Origin: Lachnospiraceae bacterium UBA7060
GTDB taxonomy: Bacteria; Bacillota; Clostridia; Lachnospirales; Lachnospiraceae
Reading direction: 5' to 3'
DNA length: 59,685 nt
Assembly (NCBI GenBank): GCA_002493835.1
Contig: DLAA01000021.1
Location: 56,398 to 116,082, forward strand
Shown here: piece by piece, positions 45,441-53,197 of the stretch
Position numbering within the stretch: position 1 is the stretch's first letter
Layout of the letters: each line of letters begins with the position of its first letter
The notes under the pieces: generated by a model
The model's database searches: none
What the model was told of the DNA's origin: nothing
What the model saw: only the letters and a program-made list of their open reading frames with translations
Program-made: the position numbers and the translations under genes

Positions 45441-47084
45441 TTATTCCATTGCATTCTTTATTTCTTCCCTGATATCAGCCAGAGCTTTGTTCTGACCCGC
45501 ATAATCAGACTGGTCAGATTTGCGGCTGTTCAACGCCTGAACCATAGTATCCATCATTTTCTGGTAACATTCTTCAATACAAAGCATCAAGTTTTTTTCA
45601 ATGGAAGCAACAATTCCATCTATCCAGACAATCATATCATCATAGATTTCCCCACACATATCTTCCGATGCCGTAACCAATGACTGACGGTTAGTCTCTA
45701 TAAAAGCTTTTTTCCCCAGCTGCTTCACTTTATGAGAACCATAGACAGCCACTGCAGCACCTATAATGGGATGCGAGATAAGCACAAGCGCTATGCCAGA
45801 AGCAATCACTCCGCATTGCTTTAATTTCGTGTCATCCTTTTTTTCTTCAAAGTTGAACGTGTTTTCGTCTGCATGGAATTCTGATTTGAAATACATATCC
45901 GTAATACGGAACACATAATCCGCAGTCTGTGCGTCCGCGCCGCTTTCAATATAGCTGCGGATATCCTTTTCCACATAATTGTTCAGGTCCCGCTGCATTT
46001 CTTCTGCTGAAATGCGGATATCTTTCAATACTTTTTCCGATTCTTCGTTCCATTGGTCCCCAATATATGGCGGCAGAATACTCTGCATCTCCGCCACATC
46101 CTCGCCTTTGGATACTTCGTCCCGAATCTTTTCCATCAATGCGCGGTGAAACCTGGAAAGCCGCTCTGCTGCATCCACCTTCATCTTGGATGTGTACTGC
46201 ATACGCGCACGTCTGCAGGCTGACTCTTTTCTGGCAGGCAGCAGCCTGGCTTTCTCCTTTAAAAGTTCTATGGCCTCATCCAGGCGTTCGCTGTTTGACG
46301 AAAGCGCCTCTATCTGCAATTCCACTTCATGTGCTGCTTTGGAAAGAAGAATCTTTTCTGTTCTTTTCTTCCTTAATTCGCGCAGATTTTCCATCTCATC
46401 CGCAAGCTCTTCCATCTTCTTTAAAATAGCGCCCTCTTTTTCTTCCGGTATCCGAAAAAACGGAACATTGCCGCCAAAGAATTTCTCCAAGGAAGCATCT
46501 ATATCCGCACGGTCATCATCAAGAATCAAATGATCATTTGTCAAAACTATCCCAAGTGCGTCCTTGATATTCGGGAGCAGGCAGTTCCGTAATACTTTTC
46601 TCTCACTCATTGCTAACAGCGCTGTAGACGAGAGGGTAAAAAGACAATAATCACTGTCCATCAGCACCTTTTCCCAATCTACCTCCTCAAAATCATTGTC
46701 AGAGGCAATTATCTGAACCTGGAACTTTTTTAATGTTTCCAAATGGTATGTCAACTCACAAATGACCGGGATGCCTGTACGATCCAATCTGCACAGTGAA
46801 TCCGCAAGGCTTTCATAAGTAACCTCATGATATTCATCCCCATACACAATTACCGTTTTCTCTGATTCCCCGAATGACACTTCGCAGTGGTATCCCCTCA
46901 TAAGCGCCCGGTCAAGCTGTTTGGCCCCTCCGAATATACTGTTTAATATGCCGAATAAATTCTGCTGCGGCTGGCCTACAAGCGTTATACGGACAGGCAG
47001 GCTGTCCCCAGGTTCTGCCGGCATCGGGAAATCCGTTCCTGTCAATTCGCTTACACGCCCCATCAAGTCAATTACTTTTGACAT
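45441..47084 (-). CDS. Degenerate dynamin-like protein without a working P-loop
   Basis: The 547-residue protein has the size and layout of its dynamin neighbours: an N-terminal alpha/beta domain, a long helical stalk with coiled coils, and a hydrophobic segment (424-449: IASGIALVLISHPIIGAAVAV). Where a P-loop should be it has LVGQPQQNLFG (36-45), so the Lys and Ser/Thr that bind nucleotide phosphate are missing. No DxxG or NKxD motif is evident. It may be a non-catalytic subunit that templates assembly. GGAGGGTGTAT fixes the start at 47084. Confidence 0.65.
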   Translation of the reverse strand: MSKVIDLMGRVSELTGTDFPMPAEPGDSLPVRITLVGQPQQNLFGILNSIFGGAKQLDRALMRGYHCEVSFGESEKTVIVYGDEYHEVTYESLADSLCRLDRTGIPVICELTYHLETLKKFQVQIIASDNDFEEVDWEKVLMDSDYCLFTLSSTALLAMSERKVLRNCLLPNIKDALGIVLTNDHLILDDDRADIDASLEKFFGGNVPFFRIPEEKEGAILKKMEELADEMENLRELRKKRTEKILLSKAAHEVELQIEALSSNSERLDEAIELLKEKARLLPARKESACRRARMQYTSKMKVDAAERLSRFHRALMEKIRDEVSKGEDVAEMQSILPPYIGDQWNEESEKVLKDIRISAEEMQRDLNNYVEKDIRSYIESGADAQTADYVFRITDMYFKSEFHADENTFNFEEKKDDTKLKQCGVIASGIALVLISHPIIGAAVAVYGSHKVKQLGKKAFIETNRQSLVTASEDMCGEIYDDMIVWIDGIVASIEKNLMLCIEECYQKMMDTMVQALNSRKSDQSDYAGQNKALADIREEIKNAME

Positions 47085-47097
47085 ATACACCCTCCTT

Positions 47098-48513
47098 CTA
47101 CATGACTTCAATAATTTGCTCTGTTTCCTTTGCAAGCTGCTCCCAACTCAAGCTGTCAACATCTATCGGCTGTCCGGTATATTTCCCATACATCGCTGAC
47201 TTTGAAAATAGGTCAAGCGCTTTTATCCTTTTGGGAATAATCGGATGCTGCATATTGAATTCCGCAAATTTGCCAATAGATGTGCTGTCAAGCATCCTTT
47301 CGCTTTCCCTGACATATTCATCAATATCAATATTGTCAATATTGAGCAGACCGCCTTCCAGCCGCATCAACGCGCGTTTTGCAGCATTGACATCTCCGCA
47401 GCAGATAAGACCGGCCCTGTCAGCCGAAATTTCCGACCGCCTTCCCCAGGCATTTAACGGATAGGAGATCGTTTTTGTTACAATCGGCCCGACAAGAGGC
47501 AGAAGGCCGCCCGCCGCCCCCATCATGCTGATTGCCGAGTGGTAAACCACATGCCCAAACGCAAGATGCCCGCATTCATGGCCTATCACGAATTTCATTT
47601 CTTCCTGGCTTAAAACAACCGGCAGCATTGTACTGATTGCAATAAAGGAAAACTGGTTAGTGCCTGCCGTACAAGCATTTAATCCATGCACGGAATCGGA
47701 AATAATCACATAAGGTACGGGAATCTCTAATTCTCTGGCGCAATCTACAACAATCTCGTAAAGCTGCTTATACGCATTCCGGCTCACATGGATTCCAGTT
47801 GCCAGCGCCAGACCATAATTTGCGTCAATGCTGGTCTGAACAATCTTATTAAAAACTGCATTGATTGCCGGACTGTCAAGCGCCCTGATTATGGACTGGT
47901 CAACAGGGTGTGCAAACTCAAGGGCATTTCTCCGGGCTTCCACGCTTACTTTAGCCTGATTCCCTCCAACCAAGGGAGAAACCGAAACGCCAGCGTCTTT
48001 TTCTTTTGCATATTCGCGCAAAGACGGAATTCCTGCCCCTTGTTTTACGTCATCTTCATTTACTGTTCTTTCCCTTTTTCTCATTCCTGATTTCTTCTTA
48101 AAATCTTCAAACGATGGAATCTGTTCTGAATCTGCCACTTGTCTCAACATCTCCTTTCCCTGGGCACCCTCCCATTCCAATGTCGGTATCCCATAATCAA
48201 TGCCGCCTTTAGGGGCATTACACAAGATATAATCCCATTCTCCGTTTGATGTACTTTTTTGAAACAACACTTTGAGAATCCCGGCAGAATAAAATTCACC
48301 CTCTGCTTGTTTCTCCCCTGGAATCAGACAACAAATCCCACTTTTCTTTTTTGATGTAATGATGCAGTCTACAATATCGGACATAAGCCCATCACCAACT
48401 ACATCCCAAAAGCTTTCCCTGCTGTCCGCCTCATGCCCCATGTCACATGGGGACAAATATGTGATAACCTTAGTCATTCCAGCGGATTCAGTGTTTTCAA
48501 TAATCCGAAGCAC
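47098..48513 (-). CDS. M48 family zinc metallopeptidase with N-terminal extension
   Basis: The 471-residue protein has a C-terminal M48 peptidase domain with HECGH (312-316) and third zinc ligand Glu361 in SEISADRAGL. The approximately 200 residues before it match no family I know. Unlike HtpX it has no clear membrane helices at the N-terminus, so it is probably soluble or membrane-peripheral. A GTG at 48513 is used, about 12 bases after GGAGG; an ATG 12 codons later is an alternative. It may process a locus protein or a phage or host protein on activation. Confidence 0.82.
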   Translation of the reverse strand: MLRIIENTESAGMTKVITYLSPCDMGHEADSRESFWDVVGDGLMSDIVDCIITSKKKSGICCLIPGEKQAEGEFYSAGILKVLFQKSTSNGEWDYILCNAPKGGIDYGIPTLEWEGAQGKEMLRQVADSEQIPSFEDFKKKSGMRKRERTVNEDDVKQGAGIPSLREYAKEKDAGVSVSPLVGGNQAKVSVEARRNALEFAHPVDQSIIRALDSPAINAVFNKIVQTSIDANYGLALATGIHVSRNAYKQLYEIVVDCARELEIPVPYVIISDSVHGLNACTAGTNQFSFIAISTMLPVVLSQEEMKFVIGHECGHLAFGHVVYHSAISMMGAAGGLLPLVGPIVTKTISYPLNAWGRRSEISADRAGLICCGDVNAAKRALMRLEGGLLNIDNIDIDEYVRESERMLDSTSIGKFAEFNMQHPIIPKRIKALDLFSKSAMYGKYTGQPIDVDSLSWEQLAKETEQIIEVM

Positions 48514-48580
48514 CTCTTGTATCCACCTCCTCTTCGTTTTCAGGCAAAATTATATCCTGATAATCGAAGAATAATGTCAT
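48497..48580 (-). CDS. Possible 27-residue leader peptide overlapping the metallopeptidase start
   Basis: In the 113-bp gap upstream of the M48 gene, an ATG at 48580 opens 27 codons (beginning MTLFFDYQDIILPENEEEV, ending DTRGASDY) whose stop overlaps the M48 GTG region by 17 bp. The composition looks protein-like. The ribosome binding site is weak (GGGAA next to the ATG). Translational coupling to the peptidase is possible; chance is not excluded. Confidence 0.25.
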   Translation of the reverse strand: MTLFFDYQDIILPENEEEVDTRGASDY

Positions 48581-48626
48581 TTCCCGTTGGACATTTTGGA
48601 GCGGGTTCAGAAAAGCCCCTGCTCTT

Positions 48627-49313
48627 TTAGCAGAGTGGCGCTATTCCAAAATGATCAAGAATGAGATTTACTGTATTCAAATCATAAGTAGTATTGCGAA
48701 AAATGTATGTTAAAATCACATCCCGCATATCATTTTTACGGAAATGATATCCGCCTTTCTGGAGCAGATCGCAGGCTTGTACATAATCCAATTTCAAGCC
48801 AACGATAATCCATAAAACAGTTTTCTTGCTTAGTGTACTGTTTGCATCGCGGAGCCTCGAAAACTGCTGTCGCGGCATACCAATTGCATTATAAAAATCA
48901 GCATCAGATTTATACCCAAGCCGGTCTAAATGCCTGCAAATTGACTCATAGAAAGGATTACCCCCATGTTTCGCGTCTTTTAAGTGTGTTTCAAGCTTCC
49001 TTTCAATCGTATTTAATTCACAGCATACTTTCGTGTAATCAAGCACCCTTTTCCTGCGGATGTATTGACCGATTTCTGACTCCTCGCCATAAGTGTTGAT
49101 TAGCTCATCAAGAGCATCTTCATCACAATGCTCTAAAACAGCGTCAAGCATGTCATTACTTTCACTGGCTTCTGATATATATACTGATCCTAATCTAATA
49201 TCAGTTTTATCAATGGCATTGTTTTTTAAATTCACATTCTTGTTTTGCTTCTTTGGAAATGAATACAATGCTATATATTCTTCAAGCTCCCTAATCAGTT
49301 TTGAAACTTCCAT
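48627..49313 (-). CDS. Putative DNA-binding regulator at the head of the dynamin-like locus
   Basis: The 228-residue protein has a helical, charged N-terminal half. The C-terminal domain of about 95 residues (MPRQQFSRLRDANSTLSKKT, LKLDYVQACDLLQKGGY, YDLNTVNLILDHFGIAPL) has the pattern of an HTH-like module found in many Firmicute proteins near stress and conflict genes. It is the first gene of the leftward locus, so it may sense a cue and regulate the operon. No enzymatic motif is visible. Confidence 0.65.
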   Translation of the reverse strand: MEVSKLIRELEEYIALYSFPKKQNKNVNLKNNAIDKTDIRLGSVYISEASESNDMLDAVLEHCDEDALDELINTYGEESEIGQYIRRKRVLDYTKVCCELNTIERKLETHLKDAKHGGNPFYESICRHLDRLGYKSDADFYNAIGMPRQQFSRLRDANSTLSKKTVLWIIVGLKLDYVQACDLLQKGGYHFRKNDMRDVILTYIFRNTTYDLNTVNLILDHFGIAPLC

Positions 49314-49337
49314 ACCGAATATGACTCACCTCGCCTA

Positions 49338-49403
49338 TTAATCGAATTTTACCGAAAGAGATATTCTCCCACACATCTTATCAAAAAGTGTACCTTTTGA
49401 CAT
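49338..49403 (-). CDS. Possible 21-residue leader peptide in front of the regulator gene
   Basis: The ATG at 49403 opens 21 codons reading MSKGTLFDKMCGRISLSV and ending KFD. Its first seven codons lie in the left arm of the 20-bp inverted repeat. It lies 24 bp before the regulator start. The second repeat arm, on the plus strand, also codes SKGTLF in frame with an ATG. This may be a leader peptide or two fragments of one ancestral sequence. Support is weak because the ribosome binding site is distant. Confidence 0.25.
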   Translation of the reverse strand: MSKGTLFDKMCGRISLSVKFD

Positions 49404-49555
49404 TTTTGCCGATTGAACTCCAACAGTTATTAGCAGGGAAAAAAACGGAAAATTCATTACAAAATATGGAAAACAGTCACTCAAAATGCTTGTAATTTCA
49501 CAAAAAATACTATATAATTGTGTATACAATGCGGCTGTCAAAAGGTACACTTTTT
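49383..49555. repeat. Perfect 20-bp inverted repeat flanking the head promoter of the dynamin-like locus
   Basis: AAAAAGTGTACCTTTTGACA at 49383-49402 recurs as its exact reverse complement at 49536-49555, 133 bp apart. Each arm is itself a partial palindrome (AAAAG...CTTTT). Read outward, each arm lies a short way downstream of a putative divergent -10 element. This layout suits an operator pair for a common repressor; inverted repeats of a lost element are another reading. It lies in the 452-bp gap 49314-49765. Confidence 0.7.
49490..49518 (+). promoter_or_regulatory. Rightward promoter upstream of the dynamin-like locus
   Basis: TTGTAA (49490-49495) and TATAAT (49513-49518) are 17 bp apart on the plus strand. 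Predicted transcription starts near 49525 and would meet a terminator at 49604-49649, giving a short transcript. On the opposite strand an extended -10 TGC-TAATAA (about 49435-49427) could serve the regulator gene. Confidence 0.55.
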
Positions 49556-49650
49556 TACGACCAAAGATTGCATACCGCTATTGTATATGACGGACTGATA
49601 TAAAGAAACTGCGAGGCCATTCTTTATGGCACCCGCAGTTTCTCTTTTTA
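49525..49650 (+). ncRNA. Candidate small transcript (about 125 nt) with a 24-codon reading frame
   Basis: Promoter and terminator define a small rightward transcript. Inside it an ATG at 49529 opens 24 codons (MRLSKGTLFYDQRLHTAIV and onward to YDGLI) and the TAA (49601-49603) touches the terminator stem. There is no ribosome binding site, so translation would have to be leaderless. It could be a small RNA, a micro-peptide, or the relic of a longer gene. It starts divergently from the regulator gene. Confidence 0.4.
49604..49649 (+). terminator. Intrinsic terminator of the small rightward transcript
   Basis: AGAAACTGCG (49604-49613) pairs perfectly with CGCAGTTTCT (49634-49643), followed by CTTTTT. 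An inner GCCAT/ATGGC stem extends the hairpin. It is oriented rightward, although no annotated rightward gene precedes it. Confidence 0.75.
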
Positions 49651-49725
49651 TCATTGTAATTTAACCGTTACTTGCAATATCCCCATAATTACCGTTTTCT
49701 ATACTTCACTGATTTGACGAAACAA

Positions 49726-49745
49726 ATGCCCGCCTGCGCGGGCAT
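49726..49745 (-). terminator. Terminator of the oleate hydratase gene
   Basis: ATGCCCGC (49726-49733) pairs with GCGGGCAT (49738-49745) over a 4-base loop. On the minus strand the stem is followed by TTTGTTTC. It lies 20 bp after the stop of the leftward gene. Confidence 0.7.
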
Positions 49746-49765
49746 CTGTTTTCTCTTAATCTGTA

Positions 49766-51802
49766 TTACATTCCCTCTTTCAGTACTCCTTGGTCCTGCA
49801 TCACCTTCTCGATCGCCGTCCCTCTGATAAACCGCAGCAAAAGCTTCTTCATCGGATTGAGCGGTCCCAAGTTGATCTCCAAAGGAGATTTACCGTCCAT
49901 CAACTTCACGCTGCTGGAAAGGAGTTCCCTGATATCGTAGACGCTGCCCCACACTTCCGGCACACCTCGATCTACCCCGAGCAGCCCATAGACAGCTTCC
50001 ATGGCTGTCCTGACAGAATACTCAGTGGTGAACACCGTATCTCTGGGCGTCTGAGCAAACTGTCCTAAAAAAGCGAAGTTCACACAGCCGTCCGGAATGA
50101 CATCAGGCCGATCGCCCGCTGTTCTAGGCATAAAGAACGCTGTAATATATGGCATCATAGTAGGCACACACACGGCGCTGTGCTCTGCCAGCTCCTCAAT
50201 CTGCTCCTCCGGTACACCCAGATGATAGAGCCACTCCTGAGTGATCTCCTTCCCGGTACAGTCCTTCATGGGCTTTTTCACATAATCGCCCTCCACGTCT
50301 GTAAAGAGGCCATACACCCATACACACACTTTATCCTTGTCTTGATCTTTAAATTGTCCCTGCCTGTTGATCGTCCAGCTCAGGAGCCATGAGGAATCCT
50401 GGCAGCTCACGATACCGCCGGTAACCACTTTGCCGCTCCTGGGATCTCGCTTACAAATCTTTTCAATATACGGGAGAATCTTTTCATCCTGTGTCGTGAT
50501 GGTGGCAGATTCCCAGTTCGTCTTCGCCACATCAGAGCAGAACTTCTCAGGATGTCCAAAGGAAGGATCTTGCTTCGCAATATTTTTCCAGAGATTCCAA
50601 CAGCCGCTGGTGCGCACCTCTGCGTCACCATTAGGTGCATGGTTCTGATCTCCATAGATGGTCCCCTCTGTACAGCTTCCATTCGTCACAAATACAAGGT
50701 CATTTTCAGTTAACATAATACCCTTCTCCACACCTTTGACCTTGCACTCGATGGCTTTGGCAATCTTCTTCTCTCCCTCAAAATCAAAGATAACGTTGGT
50801 AACCTCCGTGTTAAACTGGAAATCTACCCCTGCTGCCTCCAAATATTTCTGCATAGGCAGAATAAGGGAATCGTACTGATTGTACTTAGTAAATTTCAGG
50901 GCGCTGAAATCAGGCAATCCTGCAATGTGATGGATGAAACGCTGAAAATAAAGTTTCATCTCCAATGCGCTGTGCCAGTTCTCGAAAGCAAACATAGTAC
51001 GCCAATACAACCAGAAAGTAGAGCCAAATACTTCCTCGTCAAACACATCCTCAATGGTCTTGTCATAGAGATCTTCGTCCCGCATCATAAAGAGCTTCAT
51101 AATCTCCATACAGCCCTTCTGACTTAAATGAAACCGTCCGTCCGTGTGAGCATCCTCGCCCCGGTTCACGGTTGCACGACATAAGGAGTAGTTGGGATCC
51201 TCCTTGTTCAGCCAATAATATTCGTCTAACACCGAGATTCCCGGTGTCTCAATGGACGGAATGCTGCGGAACAAATCCCAGAGACATTCGAAATGATTCT
51301 CCATCTCTCGGCCGCCGCGCATCACATAACCTCTTGTGGGATCGTTGATGCCGTCACAGGCACCGCCTGCAATATCCATAGCCTCTAAAATATGAATATG
51401 ATCGCCAGGCATTTGTCCATCACGCACTAAAAAACAGGCCGCCGCCAGAGAAGCCAAACCACTGCCTACGATATAAGCGTTTTTCTCGTCCACTCCTTCC
51501 GGCTTTTTCGGCCTTGCAAAAGCCTCGTAATTACCGTTGGAATAGTAAATACCTTTGTTGTTTTTATCAAACCGGCCAAGCTCCGTATTGCGATAGTCAA
51601 GTTCTGTGTACTTTCGCTTATGATGCTTTCCATCCTGGGGAAGCGCCGCTCCTGCCGACTCCTCTTTTCCTGCCTCTGCAGCCCGCCTTATATCCTGTTT
51701 ATCATGGCTGCTTTTTTTCAGATTCTTCGCCGCAAGCGCTGCTCCCGCTCCTGCAGCTGCCATAGCTGCCACGCCAAGTCCAATATTTTTTCTGTTTGCC
51801 AT
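49766..51802 (-). CDS. ohyA: Oleate hydratase (myosin-cross-reactive antigen family) with hydrophobic N-terminal extension
   Basis: Oleate hydratase is an FAD enzyme that adds water to the cis-9 double bond of oleic acid to give 10-hydroxystearic acid. The 678-residue protein carries the FAD fold GSGLASLAAACFLVRDG, then EAMDIAGGACDG, GGREMENHFECLWDL, and the conserved SWLLSWTINRQGQF. Known members are about 570-650 residues; this one has an extra N-terminal segment of about 85 residues starting MANRKNIGLGVAAMAAAGAGAAL, which may be a membrane anchor. AAAGGCGG fixes the start. A TetR regulator precedes it. Confidence 0.93.
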   Translation of the reverse strand: MANRKNIGLGVAAMAAAGAGAALAAKNLKKSSHDKQDIRRAAEAGKEESAGAALPQDGKHHKRKYTELDYRNTELGRFDKNNKGIYYSNGNYEAFARPKKPEGVDEKNAYIVGSGLASLAAACFLVRDGQMPGDHIHILEAMDIAGGACDGINDPTRGYVMRGGREMENHFECLWDLFRSIPSIETPGISVLDEYYWLNKEDPNYSLCRATVNRGEDAHTDGRFHLSQKGCMEIMKLFMMRDEDLYDKTIEDVFDEEVFGSTFWLYWRTMFAFENWHSALEMKLYFQRFIHHIAGLPDFSALKFTKYNQYDSLILPMQKYLEAAGVDFQFNTEVTNVIFDFEGEKKIAKAIECKVKGVEKGIMLTENDLVFVTNGSCTEGTIYGDQNHAPNGDAEVRTSGCWNLWKNIAKQDPSFGHPEKFCSDVAKTNWESATITTQDEKILPYIEKICKRDPRSGKVVTGGIVSCQDSSWLLSWTINRQGQFKDQDKDKVCVWVYGLFTDVEGDYVKKPMKDCTGKEITQEWLYHLGVPEEQIEELAEHSAVCVPTMMPYITAFFMPRTAGDRPDVIPDGCVNFAFLGQFAQTPRDTVFTTEYSVRTAMEAVYGLLGVDRGVPEVWGSVYDIRELLSSSVKLMDGKSPLEINLGPLNPMKKLLLRFIRGTAIEKVMQDQGVLKEGM

Positions 51803-51906
51803 ATGTGTACCGCCTTTCTTCTTTGCCAGCGCAAAAACTGTGCCGGCATTTCTTTGTTTATCTGCTAAAAATATAGTATACGCATGTTTCCATCTCTCCA
51901 ATTTAC

Positions 51907-51949
51907 AAAAAGGACCAAATGATAAATTTTTTATCATTTGGTCCTTTTT
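51907..51949. terminator. Perfect 20-bp stem between TetR and oleate hydratase genes
   Basis: AAAAAGGACCAAATGATAAA (51907-51926) pairs perfectly with 51930-51949 over a TTT loop. It is a strong bidirectional terminator after the TetR gene. Because it sits 105 bp before the oleate hydratase start, it could also act as an operator palindrome for the TetR protein. Confidence 0.75.
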
Positions 51950-51974
51950 GATAAAGACTTTTATATGTAAAAAG

Positions 51975-52550
51975 CTAATTCTGCACCTTGACTTTCTCAA
52001 AATTACTAATCGAATGGGCTATATTGCCATGAAGCATTACGCCCATATTTTCCACAATCTCTTCGTAATTGCCTTTCATTCCGCCGCCAATCCAGTCCAA
52101 CATTATTCCCACAATGCCATACTTATAAAAATCTGCTATAAACGCCTTATACGACGATGCCAGCTCAATTCCCCTGCACTTTTCCTCCACCACTTCTTTT
52201 ACAATATTGTAAGTAAACTTATAGAGATAACCCTCTAGCTTCTCCCTGCCAATGCTATAATATATCTTTAAAATAAACGCTTTATTCTCTATAACAGCCT
52301 CAAAAATCTGACACATGCCTTCCTGCCAGGTATCATACGTTTTCTTGTCCTGCAATATTTTTTTCCCATCTTCCACGCATACCCACTCCACCAAATCATA
52401 GATATCTTTGAAATGGTAATAAAATGCCATTCTGCTGATACCGCAGTCCGCCGTGAGATCACTGATCGTGATCTTCTCGAATCTTTTTGTCAGGAGTAAT
52501 TTTTTCAGAGACTCCCCCAGCGCTGTTTTCGTCGTGTTCGTGTTCGGCAT
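51975..52550 (-). CDS. TetR/AcrR family regulator
   Basis: The 191-residue protein has an N-terminal TetR helix-turn-helix (KRFEKITISDLTADCGISRMAFYYHFKDI) and a C-terminal domain with an arrangement close to DhaS/TetR_C_8 proteins. A perfect GGAGGAAAA precedes the ATG at 52550. Being directly upstream of oleate hydratase on the same strand, it may sense fatty acids and regulate that gene and itself. Confidence 0.9.
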   Translation of the reverse strand: MPNTNTTKTALGESLKKLLLTKRFEKITISDLTADCGISRMAFYYHFKDIYDLVEWVCVEDGKKILQDKKTYDTWQEGMCQIFEAVIENKAFILKIYYSIGREKLEGYLYKFTYNIVKEVVEEKCRGIELASSYKAFIADFYKYGIVGIMLDWIGGGMKGNYEEIVENMGVMLHGNIAHSISNFEKVKVQN

Positions 52551-52610
52551 TTTTCCTCCTTCTAACCATAAGCCCCGCACAATCTATCAAACTATTTTCA
52601 TCCTGCTGTC

Positions 52611-53024
52611 TCACAGACATTTACTGCATCGGTCAAGTTCTATAAGCACTGTCTCCACCAACCTTCCCACCGAATAATCAGATACGCCGACGACCATATT
52701 ATCACAGTGATTAACCGGTATCAAAATCCGTTTTGCCATGCTCTGCCCCACAGCAACCGCCATCGCCGGCGTGATTTCTCCGCGTAGAGAATCCGCAATG
52801 ACGATACCGATGGGACCGATAATGACATCCGCACGCCGGCAGCCGACAACCACCGCATTTTCTCCAGTGGCTGCATGATCCGCTCCAGCTTTCAACATCG
52901 CCGACGTAGCTGCGCTGTTAGTCCCCACAGCCGTAATCTCTATATTAGAATATTTTGCTTTCACAGCAGCAACTACTTGTCTTCCAATGCCTCCGCCTTG
53001 AGCGTCAATAACGAGTATTCGCAT
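52611..53024 (-). CDS. DUF3842 family protein
   Basis: The 137-residue protein opens with a Rossmann-like MRILVIDAQGGGIGRQVV and continues with EITAVGTNSAATSAMLKAGAD and GPIGIVIADSLRGEITPAMAVAVG, the hallmark of DUF3842, a family restricted mainly to Clostridia. The glycine-rich turn suggests nucleotide binding. Function is unknown. A pair of cysteines ends the protein (CSKCL). Confidence 0.85.
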   Translation of the reverse strand: MRILVIDAQGGGIGRQVVAAVKAKYSNIEITAVGTNSAATSAMLKAGADHAATGENAVVVGCRRADVIIGPIGIVIADSLRGEITPAMAVAVGQSMAKRILIPVNHCDNMVVGVSDYSVGRLVETVLIELDRCSKCL

Positions 53025-53118
53025 CTTTCCCTCATTTCTCCCAGTTTACAAAGTTTCACAGCAGCCTTTAAATCAGGTCCGTGCAACAGCATTTGCTGTT
53101 AAGTGCAATTGTACCAAA

Positions 53119-53154
53119 TTTTGTGTTTTTAGACAACTTATTGAAAACACAAAA
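53119..53154 (-). terminator. AT-rich perfect hairpin after the putative immunity gene
   Basis: TTTTGTGTTTT (53119-53129) pairs perfectly with AAAACACAAAA (53144-53154) over a 14-base loop, 44 bp after the immunity-like gene. AT-rich stems are weak terminators, so this is tentative. A second small palindrome AACAGCA-TT-TGCTGTT lies at about 53085-53100. Confidence 0.35.
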
Positions 53155-53197
53155 TAAGCACCAATGCAATTTACCATTTAGAACCTCGAAATACAAA

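Noticed and set aside
49338..49550. A 70-codon leftward frame over the promoter region of the dynamin-like locus
   Set aside because: It crosses the promoter elements and both arms of the inverted repeat and lacks a ribosome binding site; only its last 21 codons have some plausibility as a leader peptide.
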